IMG/VR virus record: IMGVR_UViG_3300042544_001456 | Location: 57,780 to 121,779 of that record | Length of the DNA stretch: 64,000 nucleotides | Strand: one strand, 5' to 3' | Source of the DNA: a virus | In this document: positions 8,326 to 18,316 of the stretch, one piece after another | Numbering within the stretch: the first letter of the stretch is position 1 | Layout: every line of letters starts with the position of its first letter | Translations under genes and position numbers: made by a program | The notes under the pieces: generated by a model | The model's database searches: none | Told to the model about the DNA's origin: nothing | Seen by the model: the letters and a program-made list of their open reading frames with translations, nothing else

Positions 8326-9284
8326 AAAAAGTTTTAGTCTGCGGTGCAGGCGGGTTTATCGGTGTACACTTAGTCAATGATTTAAAAAGTCAAGGTTTTT
8401 ATGTAATAGGAGTAGATTTAAGATATCCTGAATTTTCTCAAACAACTGCCGACGAATTTCATATAGCTGATTTAAGAAATCAAGAACATGTAAGTAAGAT
8501 AGTTACAAGCGATTTATATGAAATTTATCAACTTGCAGCCGATATGGGTGGTGCTGGATACATATTTACAGGCGACAACGATGCAAATATTATGTATAAT
8601 AGTTCTATAATTAATCTTAATATACTTAGAGAAATGGTAGAAAAGGGAGTTAACAGAATTTTTTATTCTAGCAGTGCCTGCATGTATCCTGAACATAATC
8701 AAGCAGATCCGTCCAATCCTCTTTTAAGTGAAGACAGTGCATATCCTGCAAATCCTGATTCCGAATACGGCTGGGAAAAGTTGTTTAGTGAGCGTTTGTT
8801 TTTGTCATTTGCTAAAAACTATGGAATACGTGTTCGAATAGCAAGATTTCATAATGTCTTTGGTCCAGAAAGTTCTTGGACTGGTGGCAAAGAAAAGTCT
8901 CCTGCTGCAATATGTAGAAAAGTTGCTGAAACAGAAACAGGAGAGATCGAAGTATGGGGCCCAGGAACACAAACTCGTAGTTATTTGTATATAGATGAAT
9001 GTATTGTTGGAATTAAAAAAATTGTAGACGGAGATTACAGTCTTCCTTTAAACTTAGGTAGCGAAAGAATGATTTCCATTAACGAGTTAGCAATGCTAGT
9101 AGGAAGACTAACAAACAAAAATATACAAATAAAAAACGTTGACGGTCCTATAGGAGTAGCAGGAAGAACAAGTCATAATCAGTTAATCAAAGAACAACTA
9201 AATTGGTCTCCTCCGGATAATTTAGAAAACGGATTGTTAAAAACTTACAAGTGGATACTTGAACAAATAGAAAAAAGTAAATAA
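8322..9284 (+). CDS. NAD-dependent epimerase, GDP-mannose 3,5-epimerase-like
   Basis: 320 residues of the extended SDR family. The Rossmann motif GAGGFIG lies at 8-14, the binding segment LAADMGGAGYIF at 71-82, and the SSSACMYPE segment at 116-124 holds the Ser and acid/base Cys typical of GDP-mannose 3,5-epimerases. The catalytic Tyr149 and Lys153 are in YGWEK, and RFHNVFGPESSWTGGKEKSP follows. The length fits. Known members convert GDP-mannose to GDP-L-galactose or GDP-gulose. It probably supplies an NDP-sugar to the neighbouring transferases. The overlap with both neighbours (ATGA upstream, TAATG downstream) makes co-translation likely. Confidence 0.85.
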   Translation: MKKVLVCGAGGFIGVHLVNDLKSQGFYVIGVDLRYPEFSQTTADEFHIADLRNQEHVSKIVTSDLYEIYQLAADMGGAGYIFTGDNDANIMYNSSIINLNILREMVEKGVNRIFYSSSACMYPEHNQADPSNPLLSEDSAYPANPDSEYGWEKLFSERLFLSFAKNYGIRVRIARFHNVFGPESSWTGGKEKSPAAICRKVAETETGEIEVWGPGTQTRSYLYIDECIVGIKKIVDGDYSLPLNLGSERMISINELAMLVGRLTNKNIQIKNVDGPIGVAGRTSHNQLIKEQLNWSPPDNLENGLLKTYKWILEQIEKSK

Positions 9285-10546
9285 TGAGATTCTATGTCGA
9301 CGACCTAAATCATAGCAACTTGCATGAATTATCAGATGGACCGCACCCTCTTACGTTTGACAATACTAACGCATTTCATTCTTTTAAGCAAGCAGGTTTT
9401 GAAATTGCAGAAACAAATGAATACGATAATCCGGGTATATATCTTGTTAGTGTAAGATGTTATGCTGAAACTTGGTCTGGAAAAGAACGCTACGGTCCTC
9501 CTAGACATGTATTATATGAAATACCTTTAGACGTTATTCAGGCAGCTAGAAAAGGAAAAGTTCTTATAGTCATTGACAATCAGTCAGAAGGGTTTCCTTT
9601 AATTAGAGAAACAATTAACGGATTAGTTGATGGATTTTTTGAACTTCATGAGGCAATAAAAAATTTACATCTTCCTAGATACAGCGTGATATTAGTAGAC
9701 AATAATTCATGGTTCTCAAGTCAATACGAGCAATGGTGTATTAATAATAGACAGAAACAAAGTGTTGCACATGTATACTTTTTAACAGGATTTTTCTATT
9801 TTCAAGATCGCATTCCAAAGCAACCATTGATACTTGATGCTTTAAAGTCATCGGACTCAAAAGACTTTAATAGTTTAAATAGAACAGCTAGAAATCATAG
9901 AATTGATCATTTGTATTATTTGATTACAAAAAATCTTGCACAACATGGATTAGTAAGCGGTAATTATCGTAATGATCCTAATAGTACTCAAGTACCTCCG
10001 AGTACAGTGTTAAATATAGATGATGATCAATATAAAAATACGTTAACAAAAAACTTACCGTTAATTGTTGACAAAGATTTTACAGTAGAAAATCCAGACT
10101 TTAACAACGAAACAATTTTTAATCATTCTATTTATAAAAATAGTTTATTAAGTTTTGTAACAGAAACAGCATTTCAACAACCGGGAATGTTTATTACTGA
10201 AAAAACATTTAAACCGATTGTTGCCGGTCATCCGTTTATAATTCTAGGACAATACAATATTTTAAAAGAATTAAGAAGTATGGGCTATCAAACAGACTTT
10301 CCTGGGTTAGATCAATCGTATGATGATATTCAAAGTCCAGTTGATAGATTTTATGCAGCACATGAGTCGTTGACCAAGTGGGTAAATACAAGTAGAAAAC
10401 ACAAAGAGTCTTTTATTAGAGAATCATTAAAAATGGTAAAACAAAATCAACTAAATTATATGCAACATGATTATGTATATGAATCTCACAAAAGATTGTT
10501 TAATACTGTAGAAGAAATATTTTCAGGAAAATATAAACAACGATGA
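9284..10546 (+). CDS. Putative glycosyltransferase, EKTxKPI family
   Basis: 420 residues. The C-terminal third carries FVTETAFQQPGMFITEKTFK then PIVAGHPFIILGQYN and a SMGYQTDFPGLDQSYDD segment, matching the signature of the gene at 7027. The mid-protein TARNHRIDHLYYLI corresponds to the N-R-x-x-R-x-H block of the paralogues. The N-terminal half (residues 1-180) is more divergent and may bind the acceptor. No signal peptide or membrane segment. It overlaps the upstream epimerase stop by one base and the downstream radical SAM start by four. Transfer of the epimerase product is plausible but not shown. Confidence 0.6.
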   Translation: MRFYVDDLNHSNLHELSDGPHPLTFDNTNAFHSFKQAGFEIAETNEYDNPGIYLVSVRCYAETWSGKERYGPPRHVLYEIPLDVIQAARKGKVLIVIDNQSEGFPLIRETINGLVDGFFELHEAIKNLHLPRYSVILVDNNSWFSSQYEQWCINNRQKQSVAHVYFLTGFFYFQDRIPKQPLILDALKSSDSKDFNSLNRTARNHRIDHLYYLITKNLAQHGLVSGNYRNDPNSTQVPPSTVLNIDDDQYKNTLTKNLPLIVDKDFTVENPDFNNETIFNHSIYKNSLLSFVTETAFQQPGMFITEKTFKPIVAGHPFIILGQYNILKELRSMGYQTDFPGLDQSYDDIQSPVDRFYAAHESLTKWVNTSRKHKESFIRESLKMVKQNQLNYMQHDYVYESHKRLFNTVEEIFSGKYKQR

Positions 10547-12468
10547 AAAAAGTAAGTTTTGTAAGCCCGAACTTTCAGCAAGGTCCTAAGGAATTTAATG
10601 CATATTATCTTCCATACAGTCCTGCGGTTGTATGGGCATATGCACAACAATTTGAAAGTATAAAAAATAATTATTACTTGGGTGACTTTATTTGGAGAAG
10701 AGACCCTATAGAAGAAGCAGTTGAACAGTTAAAAGATTCTTCTATAGTAGGATTTAGCACTTATATATGGAATAAAAGCTATAATAATGTTTTAGCAAGA
10801 GAACTAAAAAAAATAAATCCTGATATAATGATATTGTTCGGCGGGCCTGAACCGTCAATTGAAAATCCTAATTTTTTTGAAATTTATCCTTATATTGACG
10901 TTTGTTTTAAACAAGAAGGCGAAATATCTTTTAAGAAGTTGTTAGAAGCTAGCAGCAAAGAAGAAATATTAAAAATACCAGGACTCTTAGTTAATGTTGA
11001 TAATAAAACAATTGACACAGGGCCGAGTTTAAGAATAAATGAATTAGACGAAATTCCTAGTCCTTATTTAATTGGGATATTTGACAACTTAATGAAAAAG
11101 TATCCTGAGATAACATGGAACGCAACTTTAGAAACTAATAGAGGCTGTCCGTATGCTTGTACATTCTGTGACTGGGGTAGTTTAACATACAACAAAGTTA
11201 AAAAGTTTGACCTTGAAAGGGTTTACAAGGAGCTCGAATGGATCGGCGAAAATCGATGCGATTTTGTTAGTATAACCGATGCCAATTTTGGAATATTTCC
11301 AGACAGAGATTCGTTAATAGCCGACAAATTAATAGAAGTTCAAAAAACCTATAATAATCCAAAAGCTTATACAATAAGCTGGGCAAAAAATCAAAAAAAA
11401 GAAATAGTTGATATTGTTAAAAAATTAATCTATGATGGCGGTGCTAAGATAGGGTTAAATCTAAGTGTACAAACTATGGATGAAAATGTTCTTGAAATCA
11501 TAAAAAGAAAAAATCTCGATACAAACAAAATTGAAGAAGTTTTTGAACTTTGCGAAGAAAGCAACATTCCTCTGTACACAGAATTAATTCTAGGCCTACC
11601 TGGCGAAACACTAAAATCTTGGAAAGACAACTTTTATAAACTATATAGAGCAGGAAATCACACAGGAATAACAATCTATCAAGCACAGCTTCTTGAAAAT
11701 GCTGAAATGAATCTGGTACAAAGAGAAGAGTACAATTTAAAAGGTAGAATTGTTTACGATTATCTTGTTGGAACATATAATGAAAATGAATTAAAAGAAG
11801 GAGTAGAAGTTGTAATTTCTACTAAAGATTTACCAATAGAAACAATGCTAGATGCTCAAGTTTTTAGTTGGTTTATGAATACCTTTCACATCAACGGTAT
11901 AACTAATTATATTAGCAGATTTCTTTATAAGCATTCAAATGTTTTGTACGAAGATTTTTATGAAAAGCTTTTTGATTATATAAAACAAGATCCTTGGCTT
12001 AATTCTGAAATTAATAGAATTAGAAAACATTATAAAAATTGGTCAGATTACGGTTTAATAAATCATGTTCCTATTCAAGGAATTGAAATACATGGTTGGA
12101 ATTTGATTCACAGTACCATAATTAATATTCATAGCGAAAATAAAAGTCAACATGTATTTGATTTAATAGATAAATTTTTAAAAGAAAATTTCGACTTAGA
12201 TAAAGAACTCTCGGATCAATTAATACAATTGCAAAGAAATTATATTATTGACTATTCTCAAACAACACACTATCCAAAGATTTTAAATTTTGACTTTGAC
12301 TTTATAGGATACATACAATCTAACGAAATTTTAAAAAATAAAGTAAGATACAAATTTGATTTTCCTGAGGATAAAGATATTAGTCTACAAAAGTTTTGTG
12401 AACAAATATTTTTTGCTAGACGGCGAAATTTTGGAAAATCGTGGATAACAAAAGTAAATGATCGATAA
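10543..12468 (+). CDS. B12-binding-type radical SAM protein
   Basis: 641 residues. The N-terminal ~130 residues have the Rossmann-like layout of the cobalamin-binding domain (IVGFSTYIW at 68-76, ILFGGPEPS at 97-105), but the B12-ligand DxHxxG motif is not visible. The radical SAM motif is CPYACTFC with Cys202, Cys206 and Cys209. A TIM-barrel follows, with GLNLSVQTMDENVL and ELILGLPGETL as typical late strands. The C-terminal ~200 residues are extra. This class includes methylthiotransferase-like, anaerobic cyclase-like and C-methylating enzymes; the reaction is not predictable. It lies between two EKTxKPI-family glycosyltransferases with overlaps on both sides. Confidence 0.8.
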   Translation: MKKVSFVSPNFQQGPKEFNAYYLPYSPAVVWAYAQQFESIKNNYYLGDFIWRRDPIEEAVEQLKDSSIVGFSTYIWNKSYNNVLARELKKINPDIMILFGGPEPSIENPNFFEIYPYIDVCFKQEGEISFKKLLEASSKEEILKIPGLLVNVDNKTIDTGPSLRINELDEIPSPYLIGIFDNLMKKYPEITWNATLETNRGCPYACTFCDWGSLTYNKVKKFDLERVYKELEWIGENRCDFVSITDANFGIFPDRDSLIADKLIEVQKTYNNPKAYTISWAKNQKKEIVDIVKKLIYDGGAKIGLNLSVQTMDENVLEIIKRKNLDTNKIEEVFELCEESNIPLYTELILGLPGETLKSWKDNFYKLYRAGNHTGITIYQAQLLENAEMNLVQREEYNLKGRIVYDYLVGTYNENELKEGVEVVISTKDLPIETMLDAQVFSWFMNTFHINGITNYISRFLYKHSNVLYEDFYEKLFDYIKQDPWLNSEINRIRKHYKNWSDYGLINHVPIQGIEIHGWNLIHSTIINIHSENKSQHVFDLIDKFLKENFDLDKELSDQLIQLQRNYIIDYSQTTHYPKILNFDFDFIGYIQSNEILKNKVRYKFDFPEDKDISLQKFCEQIFFARRRNFGKSWITKVNDR

Positions 12469-14521
12469 TACAATTTATGCATGGGAATTTGTCGATGACG
12501 AATTATACAACTATATAAAAATAAAAAATTTAAAACATATAAATTTTTTTTATATGCACGAATATGAATTAAATCTAACAAAAAAAATAGTTGATTATAT
12601 CAATGAAAATTTAATTACAATAACTGTTGTAGTTTGTGTAAAAGACAAAAAATGGCTTTTTTCTAATGTACTTAAGACCGGAATTAATAAGGATTTAATA
12701 AAAAAAGTTATTACATGGCCGACGTTTTGGTTTTTAAAAACTGCTAAAGAACTTGAAAAAAATAATGATCTTTTTAATAATATTGAAAATTACAAATTTA
12801 ATTTTGTAAATCCTTTTTTAACGTTTAATGGTCGTACTCGACTTCATAGAACACAATGGATAGATGAATTAGCAAAAAATAACTATCTTGATAAAGGCAT
12901 AGTATCGTACCAGCAAATTCCTAATAACGAGTTAAAAGAAAATTGGAAATATTATACAGGGGAGATATTACTATCCGGAGACGGGTTTGAAAATCATTTT
13001 TCTAGTTATCATTTTAATAAAACTTTTTTGGAATCTTTTTTGCATATTCCAACAGAAACTACTACTGATACATTTCTTTTGTCTGAAAAAACTGCTAATC
13101 CTATCTTATGTGGATTACCTACATTAACTCTTGGGTCTCAGTACTATCATAAAAATCTTGAAGATCTAGGATTTAAACTATATGACGAAATTTTTGATTA
13201 TTCGTTCGATTCAGAACCCGATGTTGAAAAACGCATACAAAAGTTAATGGTAAATGTAACTAACGTTATTGATCAAAAAAATAACTTGAATGACTTATAT
13301 AATAAAATAAAAGAGAAAATTGATTACAATAAAAGTCTAGCATTGGATATAACAAAATCAGACAACTATGTTCCTAAGATTGTAAAAACATTTGTTAATA
13401 TTAATCTTAAAAAACAAACTCAAGTAAGCGAATATAACAGAGAACTTTTAGAGTTTTTTTCTAAGTTTAAAATTTATAATATTAATATAGATCACTATAA
13501 ACACAAAGTTTACGAGCTCGAAGCAGACTTGTGGCATAACTTTAACTATGACAATTTAATTCAAAGTATTAAAAATACAAAACCTGAATTAGTTACGATC
13601 TATGGAGAAAACGAATGGCACCCTTGGGTTACTAAAGAATTTGTTGACGTAGTAAATTCCTATAATGTTAGTGTTATTTGGATTACAGGTGCACCTGAAT
13701 CCAAATATCTTACAGATCTAGTAAATAGTTTTGGCATTAAAAATTTTAAATTAAAACATTATCCTACATATTGGTTTAATTATACTTTATCAGTATTAAA
13801 ACCTCGTAATATAAAAGAATTAAAAAACAATAAGAATTTTTTGTATCCGTTTGTGTGTTTTAATAATCGTGGGCACTTACATCGATGCTATACAATAGAT
13901 TACATTTCGAAATATAATTTATTTGATAAAGGAATTGTAACTTGGCATAACTTTTTAAAAGAAAATTCTAATTTTGAATTTAAATATTTTGATAATACTG
14001 TTAAAAAAATTGATGACGATTTTGATACAAAACTTGACTCGTTTTTACTTCCGCATCAGTACCACGAAAGTTTATTTGATTTTGTTACAGAATGCTCACA
14101 TGAAACAATAATGATTAGTGAAAAAACTATAACGCCTATTATTTTAGAAAAACCGTTTGTAACACTTTCGTCGATGCATTTTAATAAGTATTTACAAAAG
14201 TTAGGATTTGTTTTGTACGACGAAATAATAGATTATACCTTCGATGATGTAGCTGATATAGATGAGCGTGCTCATTTATATGTAAAAAATATAGAAACAG
14301 TTAGTAAAATAACTAACTTCAGAGAAGTATATGATTTGTTAAAACCAAAAATAGAATTTAATTATCGAAATTTTCTAAAAATAATTAACGATAGAAGTTT
14401 TATACCTAGTGAAATAAAAAACTGTCTCAAAAAAATTCAACCGGCACCACTTACTGATCACGGAAGATTAAACAAGTATTTTTGTATTTTAAACACTAAC
14501 ATAAACGAGGAACAAAAATGA
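12458..14521 (+). CDS. Tandem-fused double glycosyltransferase-like protein
   Basis: 687 residues formed by two related halves. Half 1 has FNGRTRLHRTQWIDEL then LSEKTANPILCGLPTLTLG. Half 2 (from about residue 320) has FNNRGHLHRCYTIDYI then ISEKTITPIILEKPFVTLS. Both also share DKGIV(S/T) and a LGFxLYDEI(F/I)DY block. These are the two signatures of the genes at 7027, 9284 and 15690, so this is an internal duplication or gene fusion. Two active sites in one chain would permit two transfers on one acceptor (inference). The ATG at 12458 overlaps the preceding gene by 11 bases and has a weak ribosome binding site. Confidence 0.65.
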   Translation: MIDNTIYAWEFVDDELYNYIKIKNLKHINFFYMHEYELNLTKKIVDYINENLITITVVVCVKDKKWLFSNVLKTGINKDLIKKVITWPTFWFLKTAKELEKNNDLFNNIENYKFNFVNPFLTFNGRTRLHRTQWIDELAKNNYLDKGIVSYQQIPNNELKENWKYYTGEILLSGDGFENHFSSYHFNKTFLESFLHIPTETTTDTFLLSEKTANPILCGLPTLTLGSQYYHKNLEDLGFKLYDEIFDYSFDSEPDVEKRIQKLMVNVTNVIDQKNNLNDLYNKIKEKIDYNKSLALDITKSDNYVPKIVKTFVNINLKKQTQVSEYNRELLEFFSKFKIYNINIDHYKHKVYELEADLWHNFNYDNLIQSIKNTKPELVTIYGENEWHPWVTKEFVDVVNSYNVSVIWITGAPESKYLTDLVNSFGIKNFKLKHYPTYWFNYTLSVLKPRNIKELKNNKNFLYPFVCFNNRGHLHRCYTIDYISKYNLFDKGIVTWHNFLKENSNFEFKYFDNTVKKIDDDFDTKLDSFLLPHQYHESLFDFVTECSHETIMISEKTITPIILEKPFVTLSSMHFNKYLQKLGFVLYDEIIDYTFDDVADIDERAHLYVKNIETVSKITNFREVYDLLKPKIEFNYRNFLKIINDRSFIPSEIKNCLKKIQPAPLTDHGRLNKYFCILNTNINEEQK

Positions 14522-15693
14522 AGAACGTAGCAATGATAGGATGTGGCAAGCTCGGACAAGATTGTGCCGAAGTAATAGCCGAATTTTACAATGTAATAGG
14601 ATATGACATTGAAACAAGATCTCCTAAAAATTTCAATATGGCATCGACTATTAAAGAAGCAGTTGCAGATCGTGATATAATTTTTATTGCTGTTCCTACC
14701 CCGCATGAATCTGAATACGGCGGCGAAACTCCGACTAGTCATTTACCTAATAAAGACTTTGACTATACTATAGTTAAAGAAGTATTAACAGAAGTTAATA
14801 GATATGTTAACAAATCTCAACTAGTAGTGTTAATAAGCACAGTTTTACCAGGAACTGTTAGAACGCATTTTATAGATTTAATAAACAATGCAAGATTTAT
14901 ATATAATCCGTATTTAATAGCAATGGGTACTGTAAAATGGGATATGATAAATCCTGAAATGGTTATTATCGGTACCAAAGATGGCAGTCTAACAACTGAC
15001 GCACAAGAATTAATTGAATTTTATAAACCTATAATGGAAAATAATCCTAGATATGAAGTAGGAACATGGGATGAAGCAGAAAGTATTAAGATTTTTTATA
15101 ATACTTTTATTTCTGCAAAATTAGGGTTAGTTAATATGATACAGGATGTTGCTGAACGCAACGGTAACATCAATGTAGATATAGTCACAGATGCATTAAC
15201 AAAGTCAACACGCAGGATTATGGGCCCTGGATATATGAAAGCAGGAATGGGCGACGGAGGTGCTTGTCATCCTAGAGACAACATTGCTCTTAGATATCTT
15301 GCTGAAAAACTTGATTTAGGTTATGATCTTTTTGATTCTATTATGACAGCAAGAGAGATTCAAGCAGAAAATATAGCTAAACGTTGTTTAACTGTTGGAA
15401 ACAATGTATGCATTGTAGGCAAAGCTTATAAACCGGGAGTTTCTTATACTATAGGCTCGTCGAGTATGTTAACAGGACATTATATTGAAAAGCACGGTGG
15501 TACAGTGCAGTATTATGATCCAAACACAGGAGATACTATTTTTCCTATCGCAGATGTTTATTTAATCGGGTATTGGGAAGAATGGGTTGAAAACATATTG
15601 TGGCCCGAAGGTTGCACAGTGATAGATCCATGGAGACATATTGCACCGTGCAATAATTATTATACAATACATTATGGAAATACAAGAAAATGA
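14518..15693 (+). CDS. UDP-glucose/GDP-mannose dehydrogenase family protein
   Basis: 391 residues. The NAD-binding IGCGKLG is at 7-13 and the central domain has IFYNTFISAKLGLVN (residues 192-206) with the helix Asn/Lys pair. The catalytic Cys250 is in MGDGGACHPRDN, the expected position for the thioester-forming Cys. The C-terminal UDP-binding domain includes VCIVGKAYKPG. The family oxidises the C6 hydroxyl of an NDP-sugar to a carboxylate in two NAD steps. The substrate sugar is not decided, but UDP-glucose or UDP-N-acetyl-hexosamine types are likeliest. It is slightly shorter than the usual 400-450 residues. Overlaps by four bases with both neighbours put it inside the operon. Confidence 0.85.
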   Translation: MKNVAMIGCGKLGQDCAEVIAEFYNVIGYDIETRSPKNFNMASTIKEAVADRDIIFIAVPTPHESEYGGETPTSHLPNKDFDYTIVKEVLTEVNRYVNKSQLVVLISTVLPGTVRTHFIDLINNARFIYNPYLIAMGTVKWDMINPEMVIIGTKDGSLTTDAQELIEFYKPIMENNPRYEVGTWDEAESIKIFYNTFISAKLGLVNMIQDVAERNGNINVDIVTDALTKSTRRIMGPGYMKAGMGDGGACHPRDNIALRYLAEKLDLGYDLFDSIMTAREIQAENIAKRCLTVGNNVCIVGKAYKPGVSYTIGSSSMLTGHYIEKHGGTVQYYDPNTGDTIFPIADVYLIGYWEEWVENILWPEGCTVIDPWRHIAPCNNYYTIHYGNTRK

Positions 15694-16928
15694 AAGAATA
15701 CTTATTCTATACAGTGTTAGCTTCGGAGGCAACTCCTCCGTTTCAGCGACACTTTGACATGGAAAAAGTAGAAATAATATACGATTTTAAAAAATTTGTT
15801 AAAGATTCGAGTTCTTTAAAAAAGGTTGTTTATTTAGAAGAACATAAAGTAGCCAATGATTCGTTGTTTAATGACGAAAGATTTAAAAAATTAAATGCAT
15901 TATTTTTAGTAAATTTCTCTGATGGCACGTCAATTTACACTATTGAAAAATTAAAAAAATGGATAGAAATAAATCAAATTTCTGAAGAAAAGATACTAGT
16001 AATGGCTCATTCTGAGCATGATGTAGATTTAATAAAAAGTATAATAAAAACAAACATAAATTTTGCTATAGTACCGGGACCTTTACTAATTGTATTACAT
16101 GAATTTTTAACTAAAAAATTTAAAAAACGTTTTCTATTTTTAAGTAGAAATTGGCATAACACAAGACTTGTATCATTTGTTGATTTACGACGCCGAGGAA
16201 TATTAAACAATTCTTATTATTCATTTTTTAATGTTAAAAATATATATGCTGATAATAGAATAGAACCTCGCCAATACTATTCTTTAGAAGAAATTGATAC
16301 TATTTTTAAAAATAGCATAGCTGATATATCTGCAAAAAATCCTATCTGGGGAAATGAATTAAACGAATACTGGAACGACGAAAAAACAGAAATTGTAAGA
16401 TCTATGCCGTGTCTCTTAGAAAATGAGTCTAAAGAAATACCGCCAGGGCAACAATTTATTTCTAATACACTTCAAGATGCATTTATAAATTCTGCTATGA
16501 GTTTATTAGTAGAAACAAACAACTATGACATCTCATCTCATTTTCAATGTACAGAAAAAACTTATAAATCTATGATGTATAGACATCCATTTTTTGTATA
16601 TGCAACAGAAAATCATTTATCTCGTACACGTCAACATGGGTTTAAGACATTTTCTAATGTTTTTGATGAATCATACGATACACTAAATACAGCGTGGGAA
16701 AGAATTTATCATATTCATAACCAAGTAGATCATCTTAACAGAATGTCCGACAACGAATTTAAAAAAATTATTTACAAAACTATTCCTGAAACAACTCATA
16801 ATTATAATGTTGTTATGAATAGACTAGCTAATATAAAGTCGGGTATAACATACAAAAAATTTAATAAAGATTTTGATAATTTATTATTAAATAATCCACC
16901 TGACCATTGGTTTAACAACGCATATTAA
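15690..16928 (+). CDS. Putative glycosyltransferase, EKTxKxM variant of the EKTxKPI family
   Basis: 412 residues. It has the same two blocks as its paralogues: FLFLSRNWHNTRLVSFVDLR in the middle and CTEKTYKSMMYRHPFFVYA near the C-terminus, followed by HGFKTFSNVFDESYD. In the second block the usual Pro-Ile after the Lys is Ser-Met, so specificity may differ. No membrane segment. The start overlaps the dehydrogenase stop (ATGA); the next gene follows after 13 bases with its own ribosome binding site (AAAGAAAG). Confidence 0.6.
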   Translation: MKEYLFYTVLASEATPPFQRHFDMEKVEIIYDFKKFVKDSSSLKKVVYLEEHKVANDSLFNDERFKKLNALFLVNFSDGTSIYTIEKLKKWIEINQISEEKILVMAHSEHDVDLIKSIIKTNINFAIVPGPLLIVLHEFLTKKFKKRFLFLSRNWHNTRLVSFVDLRRRGILNNSYYSFFNVKNIYADNRIEPRQYYSLEEIDTIFKNSIADISAKNPIWGNELNEYWNDEKTEIVRSMPCLLENESKEIPPGQQFISNTLQDAFINSAMSLLVETNNYDISSHFQCTEKTYKSMMYRHPFFVYATENHLSRTRQHGFKTFSNVFDESYDTLNTAWERIYHIHNQVDHLNRMSDNEFKKIIYKTIPETTHNYNVVMNRLANIKSGITYKKFNKDFDNLLLNNPPDHWFNNAY

Positions 16929-16941
16929 AGAAAGTACTAAG

Positions 16942-17682
16942 ATGAAATTAATCGATCACGTTAGAACAAAATTTAACAATACTAAAAAATTAAATGACAC
17001 ATTTGTAGGCACTCCTCCATTTCCTATGATTGTGCTTGACGACTTTCTTCCACTAGAGTTAGCCTACGATTTAGAAAAAGAATGCAATAATATTCCAGAT
17101 TATTATTGGACAGAATTTACTAGACGCGGTAGCAGCATGAAAGAATGTATAAACATGGATGTTGCACCTGTAGCAGAAAATTTTGTAAATCAGTTTCATA
17201 GTCAACAATTTATGAAATGGCTTACAGAAATAACTGGGATTAAAGATTTAATTCCGGACCCTTACTTAGTTGGAGCCGGATATAGCAAAATTAAAACCGG
17301 GTCGTCGTTAAAAATACATACTGACTTTAATTGGAACGATACAATGAAAGTTCATCGTATGCTTTCGTTTATTATATATTTAAATAGTGACTGGAAAGAT
17401 GAGTGGGGCGGCCACTTACAGTTTAATGATTTTCAAAATAAAAATATAATACAAAGAGTACCTCCGCTATTCAACAGAGCAGTATTATGGAGACACCATA
17501 AAAAAGGATTTCATGGATTTCCAGATCCGTTAACATGCCCTGAAGGAATAACAAGAAATGCATTTAGACTTTTCTTTTATGTAAGCAATGCAGCATACGA
17601 TTCAAAAGACTTGCCTCATAGAAGCCTTTATTGGTTTGACGAAGAAACAGGGGAACCTTATGATATCCCAACTGAAAAATAA
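16942..17682 (+). CDS. 2-oxoglutarate/Fe(II)-dependent oxygenase
   Basis: 246 residues with the prolyl-4-hydroxylase-like jelly roll. The iron ligands are His126 and Asp128 in KIHTDFNW and His191 in GFHGFPDP; Arg205 or Arg209 in RNAFRL binds 2-oxoglutarate. MLSFIIYLNSDW and GGHLQFND are the flanking core strands, as in 2OG-Fe(II) oxygenase superfamily proteins. Known members hydroxylate proteins, sugars or small molecules. It overlaps the aminotransferase by 23 bases, so it probably acts on the same pathway (inference). Full-length for the family. Confidence 0.85.
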   Translation: MKLIDHVRTKFNNTKKLNDTFVGTPPFPMIVLDDFLPLELAYDLEKECNNIPDYYWTEFTRRGSSMKECINMDVAPVAENFVNQFHSQQFMKWLTEITGIKDLIPDPYLVGAGYSKIKTGSSLKIHTDFNWNDTMKVHRMLSFIIYLNSDWKDEWGGHLQFNDFQNKNIIQRVPPLFNRAVLWRHHKKGFHGFPDPLTCPEGITRNAFRLFFYVSNAAYDSKDLPHRSLYWFDEETGEPYDIPTEK

Positions 17683-18316
17683 AGGATATGAAATTAACGA
17701 TCCTTGGGATGCAGTAACACTTTTTGAAAACAAATTAGCAGAATATGCAGGATCAAAATACGCTGTTTGTGTTGACAGTTGTTCAAATGCTATGTTTCTT
17801 TGTATGAAATACTTAGGCATAAAAAATCAAATAATTAGCATACCTTCGCATACTTACGCAAGTACACCTATGCAAATAATACATGCAGGAAATAGGATTA
17901 AATTTGTTGAAAAAGAATGGAGTGGAGAATATTACTTAGAACCTACCCCTATTATAGATGGTGCTACTAGGTTTAAAAGAGGCATGTATGTAAAAGGTTC
18001 TTATTACTGTGTTAGTTTCCATCATAGAAAAACTCTTAAAATAGGAAAAGGTGGTGTCATTTTAACCGACGATTATGATTTTATAAATTGGTGCAGACCA
18101 ATGATTTACGATGGTCGTCACAAATACGTTAAGCACGACGAGGACGATTATGAATGTATTGGTTATCACATGTACATGACTCCGGAAGAAGCAGCTTCGG
18201 GATTATTACTTTTAGAAAATCTACCTGATGAAAATCCAGATACCGGCAGTAACTTAACCTATAAAGATTTAAAGGAGCAAAAGGTCTTTTGGCCTTACAG
18301 AATATATGAAAGTTAA
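17660..18316 (+). CDS. Short DegT/DnrJ/EryC1-type PLP aminotransferase
   Basis: The ATG at 17660 is chosen (CAGGGGAAC upstream); an in-frame ATG at 17588 would lie inside the oxygenase. 218 residues. FENKLAEYAGSKYAVCVDSC (22-41) and SIPSHTYASTP (60-70) match the fold-type I sugar-aminotransferase core. Asp100 (PIIDGA) would contact the pyridine nitrogen and Lys124 in SFHHRKTLKIGKGG is the Schiff-base lysine. The C-terminal domain of typical ~370-residue members is missing, yet the frame is intact and the next gene overlaps by 11 bases. The family transaminates keto-sugars or keto-inositols. The adjacent amidinotransferase suggests the amine made here is then guanidinylated. Confidence 0.8.
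   Translation: MISQLKNKGYEINDPWDAVTLFENKLAEYAGSKYAVCVDSCSNAMFLCMKYLGIKNQIISIPSHTYASTPMQIIHAGNRIKFVEKEWSGEYYLEPTPIIDGATRFKRGMYVKGSYYCVSFHHRKTLKIGKGGVILTDDYDFINWCRPMIYDGRHKYVKHDEDDYECIGYHMYMTPEEAASGLLLLENLPDENPDTGSNLTYKDLKEQKVFWPYRIYES

Noticed and set aside
17588-18316. Longer aminotransferase starting at 17588
   Set aside because: The extra 24 residues are the out-of-frame end of the oxygenase gene; the ATG at 17660 has a ribosome binding site.
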